DNA of 64,000 nt, from positions 124,001 through 188,000 of the forward strand of contig NZ_OZ221289.1 in the NCBI RefSeq assembly GCF_965118125.1, given 5' to 3'. Positions within the stretch are counted from its first letter, which is position 1. Each line of letters opens with the position of its first letter. Shown here piece after piece: positions 57,230-64,000 of the stretch. The position numbers were made by a program, and so were the translations under genes. The stretch comes from Pararobbsia alpina_A (lineage in GTDB: Bacteria > Pseudomonadota > Gammaproteobacteria > Burkholderiales > Burkholderiaceae). The notes beneath the pieces are model-generated. The model was given only the letters and a program-made list of their open reading frames with translations, did not search any database and was not told the DNA's origin.

Positions 57230-58369
57230 TCACTCGGCTCGCGTGGCAACAGGTTGAAAGCGATGACGCACGAGAAAGTCCGAAGCCGCGACACTGATCA
57301 CAAGAATGGCCTGGATCAGTTGCACCATGGAAAAAGGAACTTGATAGAAAACCTGCAAACTTCGGCCGGCAACAAACAACACGGCGACAAGCAGCGCGAC
57401 ACCCAATGCCCCGAGCGGGTTGTTGCGCGCAAGAAAGGCGATCAACACGCCCGAAAAACCGTATCCGCTGTAGAACGACTGAGTGAGCCGATTTTCCTGT
57501 CCCGCGCAGATCAACCATCCCGACAGACCGGACAGCGCGCCGGACACGAGGACCGCGCCGATCAGCAAACGTCTCAGGGGAACGCCGACGGCACGCGCCA
57601 CGCTGTCGTTGGCATGGATGAAGCGTAGATAGAGACTCGCGCGGCTGCGCTCGAGTAGCCACCATGCCGCGAGCACCACGGCGACCGCGACGAGCAGTGC
57701 GCTGCTGAGTCCGCCTGCCAGCGTCGGCAAGCGTTCGAACGCCGCATATTGCCGGGAATGCGGAAATGCGTCATTCGGATCCTTCCACGCACCGTAGAGC
57801 AGGAATAGCAGGAAGTTGCCCGCGACATAGTTGAGCATCAGCGTTGAGATCATCTCGTTGATACCGAGGTGCAGGCGCAACGCGAGCGGTGCGATCACCC
57901 ATGCCAGGCCGCCGGCAAGGGAGGCGAGCGCCATGAGCGCCATGCGTGCCGTCGGCGAACCGACGTCGTGTATCGAAACGGCGGTGGCGCACACGGCACC
58001 CATGATCATCTGGCCTTCGAGGCCGAGATTCCAGAAGCGTGCACGAAATGCGATCGCCGCTGCGAGACCCGTCACGATCAGCGGTGCAGCCTGGAAAAGC
58101 ACCGCGCGCAGGCTTTGTGCATCGAACAGTGTCTGTACGATGAACTCCGAAGCCAGATCGCTCGGCGAGACCCCGGCAGCAACCAGGATCGCGCCGCTGA
58201 TCAGGATGCCCAACGCGAGGGCAGCCATCACGATCGCGATCCGCCGGGTCGGCCCGATCTGTTGGCGGATCTCGATCGTGTAGCGTCGTGAGAGCCATGG
58301 GATCGACGATTTCAAAGGGCGCTGGTCCGCTGACGTTGCGCCGCCCAGGGTGGATCGTTTAAGAAACAT
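57230..58369 (-). CDS. BMP-type ABC importer permease 1
   Basis: 379 residues from ATG 58369, overlapping the ATPase stop by 11 bases; longer starts sit inside the ATPase gene. An N-terminal helix (IAIVMAALALGILISGAILVA) and about nine more follow, with FRARFWNLGLEGQMIMGAV and LHLGINEMISTLMLNYVA as family motifs (YufP-like). It forms half of the membrane channel for a nucleoside-type substrate. Confidence 0.9.
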   Translation of the reverse strand: MFLKRSTLGGATSADQRPLKSSIPWLSRRYTIEIRQQIGPTRRIAIVMAALALGILISGAILVAAGVSPSDLASEFIVQTLFDAQSLRAVLFQAAPLIVTGLAAAIAFRARFWNLGLEGQMIMGAVCATAVSIHDVGSPTARMALMALASLAGGLAWVIAPLALRLHLGINEMISTLMLNYVAGNFLLFLLYGAWKDPNDAFPHSRQYAAFERLPTLAGGLSSALLVAVAVVLAAWWLLERSRASLYLRFIHANDSVARAVGVPLRRLLIGAVLVSGALSGLSGWLICAGQENRLTQSFYSGYGFSGVLIAFLARNNPLGALGVALLVAVLFVAGRSLQVFYQVPFSMVQLIQAILVISVAASDFLVRHRFQPVATRAE

Positions 58370-59993
58370 GAGATGACACAGATTCGGAGGTCGGTGAGAG
58401 ATAGGTGTGCGCCGCATCGGACGCGTCCGATATGCTCTGCGCACTCGGGGCATGGCGTCCGGAGATCATCGCCTCGCCGATCGCATGACGGTCGGCGGGC
58501 GCGTCGAACTCGGCGACGATCGCCCCGCGCGAAATCACACCTACTCTGTCGGCTAGACTCAGTATTTCGTCGAGATCCTCGCTGATCAACAGCAAACCGG
58601 CGCCCGCGTCGCGCGCGGCGCGCAACCTTTCATGAATCTGCGCCGTTGCACGGACGTCGAGACCGCGGCTCGGGCTGTGCGCGACGACGAACCGCAGATC
58701 GCGGCTGAACTCGCGCGCAATCACGAGTTTCTGCGCATTGCCGCCCGATAACAGGGCGACCTTCTGCGTCACGGTACGCACACCACGGACATCGAACGCC
58801 GAGATCGCCGCTTGTGTCTCGGCATCGAGCTTGCGACGATCGATGCGAAGCATGCCGCCATAGCGGCCCTCCTGAAGGTGGGCGACACCAAAGTTGTCGG
58901 ACACCGACAGGGCGCCCGCAAGCGCGAGCCGATATCGATCCGCAGGAATCACGGCCAGACCCAGCGAGCGGCGTGCTTCCGCGCTCAACCCGGACAGATC
59001 GCCCACACCTGCCAGCTCGATCGTGCCGTGCGTAATGGAAAGCAAACCCATGATCGCCGCGACGATCTCGCTTTGCCCATTGCCCCCGACACCCGCGAGG
59101 CCGTAAATTTCGCCCGAGCGCACCACGAGGTCGACGTGATGGAGTGCATTGCGCGGGTCGCTGGAACTGCTGGAGCCCGTCGATTCGCGTGATCCCCGGG
59201 CACATACGCCCCGCATCGAGAACCGAACTTCACGAGGCGTGCCGGGCCGGCGCTCGGTCACCGGCAGCGCTTCGCCAAGCGCGGCCGCGACGAGATCGCT
59301 CTCAATCGTTGTTTGTGGGTCGAGTGTTGCGATGGTGCGCCCTGCGCGCATGATGGTCACGCGATTGGCATGGCGCTGCACGTCGGCAATCTTGTGCGTC
59401 ACCAGCGCGACCGCGGCGCCTCGTCGGGTAAGCGCCTTCATCGCTTCGAGGAGGCGGCCGGCCTCCTGATCCGTCAGCACCGCGGTCGGCTCATCGAGAA
59501 TGACGATACGCGCTCCAGCGAGCAGTACCTTGAGAATCTCTGCACGCTGCTGCTCGGCGATCGACAGCGTGCCAACACGGCGGTCGGGGTCGATGGCGAA
59601 TCCAAGCGCATCGGCTTGCGACACGATCGCATCGCGTAACGCCTTGAGGCGATGACGGTGCGAACGAAAGTCATTGCGTGGCATGCCGAGCAAGACATTC
59701 TCTGCGACCGTGAAGGTCGATACGAGCTTGAAATGCTGGTGGACCATGCCGATCCGGTGAGCGGCAGCGTCGCGAGGACCGGTGAAACGCACGGGATTGT
59801 CATCGACATGCATCGAACCTGTTTCGGGCGCATACAGGCCCGCCGCGATGTTCATCAGCGATGATTTTCCGGCGCCGTTTTCTCCTAGCAAGGCGTGGAC
59901 CTCGCCCCAATGCAAGGCAAAATGGGCATCGTCGAGCGCGACGAATCCGTCGAACGTCTTGCGGATACCGGTGAGTCGGAGTGCGTCAACCAT
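58359..59993 (-). CDS. BMP-type ABC importer double ATPase
   Basis: 544 residues from ATG 59993. First ATPase domain: Walker A GENGAGKSS (about 36-44), Q-loop HQHFKLV, signature LSIAEQQRAEI, Walker B RIVILDEPTAVL. Second domain: GVGGNGQSEI in place of a full Walker A, signature LLSGGNAQKLVIAREF, and a degenerate Walker B (RFVVAHSPSRGLD). This one-good, one-degenerate pattern is normal for sugar/nucleoside-type double ATPases. Twenty-five bases follow the solute-binding protein gene. Confidence 0.93.
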   Translation of the reverse strand: MVDALRLTGIRKTFDGFVALDDAHFALHWGEVHALLGENGAGKSSLMNIAAGLYAPETGSMHVDDNPVRFTGPRDAAAHRIGMVHQHFKLVSTFTVAENVLLGMPRNDFRSHRHRLKALRDAIVSQADALGFAIDPDRRVGTLSIAEQQRAEILKVLLAGARIVILDEPTAVLTDQEAGRLLEAMKALTRRGAAVALVTHKIADVQRHANRVTIMRAGRTIATLDPQTTIESDLVAAALGEALPVTERRPGTPREVRFSMRGVCARGSRESTGSSSSSDPRNALHHVDLVVRSGEIYGLAGVGGNGQSEIVAAIMGLLSITHGTIELAGVGDLSGLSAEARRSLGLAVIPADRYRLALAGALSVSDNFGVAHLQEGRYGGMLRIDRRKLDAETQAAISAFDVRGVRTVTQKVALLSGGNAQKLVIAREFSRDLRFVVAHSPSRGLDVRATAQIHERLRAARDAGAGLLLISEDLDEILSLADRVGVISRGAIVAEFDAPADRHAIGEAMISGRHAPSAQSISDASDAAHTYLSPTSESVSSHVS

Positions 59994-60018
59994 CGTGTAG
60001 GCTCGTCGCGCAGGTCTG

Positions 60019-61104
60019 TTATTTTTGAGTGATGACGCCGGGCACAAACCAGTCCATCTTCCAGAGATCGGCATCCGACAGGACTTGTCCTGCGGGCACA
60101 CGCAGCTTGCCGTCGCGATCGGTGATCGGCCCTTGATAGATCTGCTTGCCGTGAATGATCGCGTCGCGCTCGGCGAGGATGATCTTTTTCTTGTCGGCAG
60201 GCACGGCCGCGCCGAGTGGCGAAATGTCGGTACCGCCGTCCTTCATCTCGATGAATGCTCCGTACGGCGCCGGCTTCCAGTTACCCGCCTCGATCCGCTT
60301 GATCTCGGGCACGAGGAACTTGTCCCAGACCCAGACTGACGAACACACCGTCGCTTTGGGCGCGAATTCGCTGAGATCGCGATGATGGCCGGTGCCGTAG
60401 ACGCCACGCTCTTGCGCCACAACCTGGGGCGTTGGCGTATCGACGTGCTGTCCGATCACATCGGCACCGTGGTCGATGAGCGCCATCGCAGCAGCGCGCT
60501 CCTTGACCGGATCATTCCAGGCGCCGGTGTAGACGACGGTCGTTGTTGCGTTCGGATTGATTTTGCGTGCACCCAGCTCGTAGGCGTTGATCGTCCAGTT
60601 CACGACGCCAAACGGATTCGCAGCGACAAAGCCGAGCTTGCCGGTCTTCGAGACCGAGGCTGCCGCCATGCCGCATAGATACTGGCTTTCGTAGGTGCGG
60701 CCGTAGAACGACTCGAGGTTCGGGCCGTTCGTGGTTCCCGATGCGTCGAGGAATGCGACCTCGGGATGTTTGGCGGCGAGGGCCTTGAACGCGTCGGAAT
60801 AGCCGAACGCGGTTCCGATAATGATGTTGGCCCCGCGTGAGATAAAGCGTTCGACGACCGGGTCGATCGCCGATGCATCTTCAGGGATGCTTTCGACGAA
60901 CATGATCTTCTGACCGAGCGCCGCTTCCATTTTCTGGCGTGCTTCATCGAAGGCCTGGCCCCATCCACCGTCGTTCTTGGGACCGAAGTCGAGCATTGCG
61001 ATCTTGGGTTTGTCTTTCAGTGTGAAGCCGTCGGCGATCGCCTCGGTCGAAGCCAGCGCCGCGAGCGAGGAAAGGACGATGCCGGTGAGCAGCTTTCGAA
61101 GCAT
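60019..61104 (-). CDS. BMP-family periplasmic solute-binding protein
   Basis: 361 residues with signal peptide MLRKLLTGIVLSSLAALASTEAIA. The BMP/PnrA fold is marked by KIAMLDFGPKNDGGWGQAFDEA, IIGTAFGYSDAFKALAAKHP, and GKLGFVAANPFGVVNWTINAYELGA. Members bind purine nucleosides or related bases. This version lacks a lipobox, as in soluble Gram-negative forms. Ligand contact residues cannot be read for certain. It leads the transport part of the operon, 77 bases after the VOC gene. Confidence 0.92.
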   Translation of the reverse strand: MLRKLLTGIVLSSLAALASTEAIADGFTLKDKPKIAMLDFGPKNDGGWGQAFDEARQKMEAALGQKIMFVESIPEDASAIDPVVERFISRGANIIIGTAFGYSDAFKALAAKHPEVAFLDASGTTNGPNLESFYGRTYESQYLCGMAAASVSKTGKLGFVAANPFGVVNWTINAYELGARKINPNATTTVVYTGAWNDPVKERAAAMALIDHGADVIGQHVDTPTPQVVAQERGVYGTGHHRDLSEFAPKATVCSSVWVWDKFLVPEIKRIEAGNWKPAPYGAFIEMKDGGTDISPLGAAVPADKKKIILAERDAIIHGKQIYQGPITDRDGKLRVPAGQVLSDADLWKMDWFVPGVITQK

Positions 61105-61180
61105 GGAGTGCCTGTCGTCGTGAAGTGAGAATGTTGTGGAATCTCGAACCCGAGTGCTCGCTGCGCGTGAACGTCGTGAC

Positions 61181-61594
61181 TCATTGCACGTGTGAGCGAC
61201 GTGCCTGCTCGATCACGTGATTGATCCGGAACACATTGCCCTCGGGGTCGAGCAGGACGGCCTGATACCAGTTGTAGTAGGTCACGTAGGGCGCCTTGAC
61301 GAGCGTGGCGCCGCTTTGCTGAGCGACGGGAACGAGGCGATCGACATCGGCCTGAGTATCCACGTCGAAGTTAAGCAAAAACTTGATGCCGCGCGTGTCG
61401 GCATATTCGTCGAGATGGAGCAGCCCGTATGCGTCGTGCGCGTTAAAACCAATGCACGTATGGCCCGCATCGATGCCCCGGAAAATCGGCGAGCGGATGG
61501 CTTCGACCTCGTCGAACCCGAAAACACGTTGATAGAAGCCGCTGAGCGCCACGACGTCGCTCGCAAAGACATTGACATAGGATAGGTGGGCCAT
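61181..61594 (-). CDS. VOC-superfamily protein (glyoxalase/dioxygenase-like)
   Basis: 137 residues. Two beta-alpha-beta-beta-beta repeats: HLSYVNVFASDVVALSGFYQ to CIGFNAH, and FLLNFDVDTQADVDRLVP to LLDPEGNVFRINHVI. Candidate metal ligands are His and Glu in the usual strands (HLSY, LLHLDE, DPEGN). It starts two bases after the dioxygenase stop, so translation is coupled. Such proteins include lyases, isomerases and dioxygenases; the role here is unknown but probably linked to the transported compound. Confidence 0.8.
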   Translation of the reverse strand: MAHLSYVNVFASDVVALSGFYQRVFGFDEVEAIRSPIFRGIDAGHTCIGFNAHDAYGLLHLDEYADTRGIKFLLNFDVDTQADVDRLVPVAQQSGATLVKAPYVTYYNWYQAVLLDPEGNVFRINHVIEQARRSHVQ

Positions 61595-61596
61595 GG

Positions 61597-62595
61597 TTAC
61601 GCTGCTTTGGTCCCGCCGAACGTGGTTTGCTTGACGAATTTGGACGTTAGATGATCGCCGGAGGAAATAGGTGCGTATTTCGGGCGCTCACCAGGTGCAA
61701 GACAGCTCGGCAAGCATTCGACCATCGCGTCGTAGTTCGGCTGGTGAAAGAACACAAGCGATAGCCTCCGATTGGTGCTCGCTTTGTCGGCTGGCGGATT
61801 GATCACGCGATGGACGGTCGAGATCCATTGATCGTTAGTCCACTGCATCATGAGGTCGCCGATATTCACCACGAGCGAGCCTTCGATCATCGGGACATCC
61901 ACCCAGTCGCCGGCCTTATTGAGCACCTGCAGTCCTGTGTCATCGGGACGCACGATGGTGAGACTGCCGTAGTCGCTATGTGCGCCGGCGCGCAACTGAT
62001 TCGGCAACGGGGTCTCGGTCTGCGGCGGATAGCTCAGCACGCGAAACATGCTGATGTGTTTGTCGATGCGCGCGTCGAAGAAGTGCTCTGGCAGGTCAAG
62101 TGCAAGCGCAAAAATGCGCATGAGCGAGCGCGACAGTTCGCTCATCACCTCGAAGTACGAGTCCCACGATTCCCGAAAGTCCGCGATCTGCGGATACGTA
62201 TTCGTAACGAAGTGCGGTCCGGCCGCCGGGCCTCGATGATAGTTGTCGTCCGGCACATTGGCAGGACCGATCGAGAACGATTCCTTCAGATCGCCCGGCG
62301 CGGCTTCCTCGAGGCTGTACGAGAGTCCTTCTTCCGACACGGCGCTATAGCCCCGTACTGCATCGAAGCGCGGGCGGTCGACCTTGCGTTTGTCCGCAAG
62401 AGGCAGCGCGAAGAACGTGCGGGAAACGGCCGACACGCGATCGATGAGCTCGACCGGTACCCCATGGTTGGTAATGACGAGAAACCCGATGCTCCGACAG
62501 GCGTCGTCGACCTGACGGGCAACGCTTTCGCGTCCCTCTGGTGTTCCCTCAAAGTACGGGGCAAGGTCGATGACGGGGACTTGAAGCAACGTCAT
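61597..62595 (-). CDS. Isopenicillin-N-synthase-family non-haem iron (2OG-type) dioxygenase
   Basis: 332 residues, AGGAGC before ATG 62595. DIOX_N-like N-terminal domain (VPVIDLAPYFEG, IGFLVITNHGVP) and the double-stranded beta-helix core: iron ligands HSDYG (His-x-Asp, about 212-214) and VHRVINPP (His, about 268), and RRLSLVFF with the 2-oxoglutarate Arg. It would hydroxylate or desaturate a small substrate. The adjacent transporter suggests that compound. Members act on many metabolites, so the substrate remains open. Confidence 0.9.
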   Translation of the reverse strand: MTLLQVPVIDLAPYFEGTPEGRESVARQVDDACRSIGFLVITNHGVPVELIDRVSAVSRTFFALPLADKRKVDRPRFDAVRGYSAVSEEGLSYSLEEAAPGDLKESFSIGPANVPDDNYHRGPAAGPHFVTNTYPQIADFRESWDSYFEVMSELSRSLMRIFALALDLPEHFFDARIDKHISMFRVLSYPPQTETPLPNQLRAGAHSDYGSLTIVRPDDTGLQVLNKAGDWVDVPMIEGSLVVNIGDLMMQWTNDQWISTVHRVINPPADKASTNRRLSLVFFHQPNYDAMVECLPSCLAPGERPKYAPISSGDHLTSKFVKQTTFGGTKAA

Positions 62596-62919
62596 GGAAA
62601 GCTCCTGATTTGAATGAGCAGGGGTGAGTGCTCATGTGAGTCACCCACACGCACTCGACATCCCGGGTGTGTGTTTCATGTCTTTGGAACGGGGCAACGT
62701 TTGCTCCGCGGCGCGGAATCTCAGGCAACGTTCGTGCCATGTGTTGACCAAATGGTCAACTTGCAAGGCGTGGTGCGTGTGGCGCCGTACTTGACGTGGC
62801 GCAGCGAAGCGCGAGGGGGCGTCGACGATGGTCAGCGTGGTGCATGTGGAGCATGCGTGCGGTGCACGGGTCGGATCAGGGTGTGGAGATGACGGAGCGC
62901 GCACCAAGATGGATGCAGA
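62596..62919. other. Intergenic region with the dioxygenase-operon promoter
   Basis: 324 bases separating the hydrolase gene (minus, upstream) from the dioxygenase operon. It contains the palindrome at 62743-62760 and otherwise no gene. Confidence 0.5.
62743..62760. promoter_or_regulatory. Palindromic operator before the dioxygenase operon
   Basis: GTTGACCA-AA-TGGTCAAC, perfect 8-base arms with a 2-base centre, about 150 bases upstream of the dioxygenase start. The TTGACCA/TGGTCAA form suits a GntR- or TetR-type dimer; no regulator gene is in the window. Confidence 0.55.
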
Positions 62920-63570
62920 TCAGTTTGCCATTGCATTCAGGCGTGCGAGCACATCGGCGCTGTCGGAGACTTCGGCGAACTCATAGGCCATCGTGGTCAA
63001 CGCGATGCGTTGGACGTCCTGTGCCGACACAGGGCCAAAGCCCATGTCCGGATAGGGCATCGCTGCGTTGGCGTCGGCGAGTACAACGACTTTGTATTCG
63101 CGGTGCACGGCATCGCGCACGGTTGTTTCGCAACATACATTGGTCACCGTCCCGCAGATCACGATGGTGTCGACGTCTCGTGCACGCAGGATCGTGTCGA
63201 GATCGGTGTTGTGAAATCCGCTATAGAAGAGTTTATCGACCACGATATCGCCACGCTGCGGCGCGAGCGCGTCGATGATCTCGATGCCCGGTCCGCCGCG
63301 GGCGAGGATCTCGTCCACATTCGGATACAGATCGCGCATGCGTCCCGTGTCGGAGCCGTCTCCGCGCACGACGTGACGCAAATAGATGACAGGCATGCTT
63401 GCCGCACGGAACACGTGAGTCAACGCACGGATCGGTGCCACGATATCGGCGGTCGACGGCACGTACAGCGCACCGTCGGGTTCACAGAACACGCGCTGCA
63501 TGTCGACAACGATGAGCGCCGTGCGCCGGAGATCAAGATTCCAGCGGACCTTCTGGTTTGGAATGGGCAT
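62920..63570 (-). CDS. Cysteine hydrolase (isochorismatase-like amidase)
   Basis: 216 residues from ATG 63570. Catalytic triad visible: Asp in ALIVVDMQRVFC, Lys in IVVDKLFYSGF, Cys in GTVTNVCCETTVRDA with the preceding cis-peptide VICGT. The family includes ureidoacrylate, biuret and N-carbamoylsarcosine amidohydrolases and nicotinamidase. With the BMP-type transporter it probably deaminates or cleaves a nitrogenous product. About 320 bases separate it from the dioxygenase gene, so it may have its own promoter. Confidence 0.88.
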   Translation of the reverse strand: MPIPNQKVRWNLDLRRTALIVVDMQRVFCEPDGALYVPSTADIVAPIRALTHVFRAASMPVIYLRHVVRGDGSDTGRMRDLYPNVDEILARGGPGIEIIDALAPQRGDIVVDKLFYSGFHNTDLDTILRARDVDTIVICGTVTNVCCETTVRDAVHREYKVVVLADANAAMPYPDMGFGPVSAQDVQRIALTTMAYEFAEVSDSADVLARLNAMAN

Positions 63571-63911
63571 GGGATGAGCTCTGTAAGCGGGGAGTCTGCG
63601 CACGACCTCGTCTGACCGGTGCCATGCAATCGAGGAGGTTACCGCGTGCTTTGCGCTCGGGCACTCACGTCAAAAAGGTGTTGTGCGATGACGAAACCGA
63701 AGTGGTTCAGGCTGGCTTAAATATGCCTGCTCCTTTGTCGTGCGGACCCGTGGGCTGATCTTCAATGGAAAACCCGCGGCGCTATTTGACAACCACTTGA
63801 CGTTGATCCCATAGAACTTCGACAAGGCTCTGTTCGAGCATGTGGCTGCTTGCGGCTCTGTGCGAATTCGCGGCGTTGTGCGGGCGCTACCATGCAGGCG
63901 GATTGCCGTGA
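63571..63911. other. Intergenic stretch upstream of the cysteine hydrolase
   Basis: No gene seen in these 341 bases; it should contain the hydrolase promoter. Confidence 0.35.
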
Positions 63912-63945
63912 CGATTCACTGTCCTATTGACAGGACAGTGAATCG
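63912..63945. promoter_or_regulatory. Strong inverted repeat near the right edge
   Basis: Perfect 14-base arms, CGATTCACTGTCCT and its complement, around a 6-base loop (ATTGAC). No T-run follows (CGCACATCGATTTC), so an operator or structured leader is more likely than an intrinsic terminator. Confidence 0.55.
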
Positions 63946-64000
63946 CACATCGATTTCACTGAAAAAGTTATTAATCTGTGTACATTTATTCACCGGCTGC

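Overview
The window looks like part of a large secondary replicon (megaplasmid or chromid) of a Burkholderia-group betaproteobacterium such as Paraburkholderia, Caballeronia or Burkholderia. This rests on protein flavour (MXKDX-repeat protein, BMP-type importer, GlgX, Rep_3-like initiator with divergent parAB), moderately high GC, IS66 and IS3/IS407-type remnants, and a replication/partition locus inside the window. Genus and species cannot be fixed from sequence reading alone.

Layout. (1) 1-11836, minus strand: one tightly packed operon reading VirB8-, VirB9- and VirB10-like proteins, a lytic transglycosylase, a mosaic VirB9/TcpQ-like protein, a second transglycosylase, then PilL, PilN (secretin), PilO, PilP, PilQ (ATPase) and the start of PilR, which runs off the left edge. 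It joins part of a type IV secretion core to a type IVb (R64 thin-pilus type) assembly machine. (2) 12048-17422: IS66 tnpA remnant, replication initiator (minus), an iteron array, parA-parB (plus), a terminator, and five copies of a 17-bp palindrome that are candidate centromere (parS) sites. (3) 17435-19500: gene-poor DNA with a short tandem repeat. (4) 19501-22147: a DUF1223 gene broken by an in-frame stop, then a cytochrome b / molybdopterin oxidoreductase / MXKDX-repeat operon. (5) 22386-32673: sparse accessory DNA with small hypothetical genes, a trypsin-like protease fusion, an SOS box, a CopG-type regulator with a PHB-depolymerase-type esterase, and a single-domain response regulator. 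(6) 33016-54896: manganese catalase pseudogene, glgX, two chemoreceptors, a 1220-residue CheB-CheR-PAS-histidine kinase-receiver protein, two Hsp20 genes, a decayed second glgX fragment, an AlgL-like protein and a GGDEF-EAL protein. (7) 55053-56091: IS3/IS407-type remnant. (8) 56302-63570, minus: a BMP-family ABC importer with a non-haem iron dioxygenase, a VOC protein and a cysteine hydrolase, probably uptake and breakdown of an unidentified small, perhaps purine-like, nitrogen compound.

The replicon carries intact maintenance, pilus/secretion, sensing and uptake modules separated by decaying DNA. Lesions can be read directly (IS66 tnpA, DUF1223, Mn catalase, second glgX, IS3). The most unusual piece is the combined VirB-core and type IVb pilus operon with its mosaic VirB9/TcpQ-like protein. 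Also notable are the parS-like palindrome cluster and an SOS box placed just before a 40-codon ORF.
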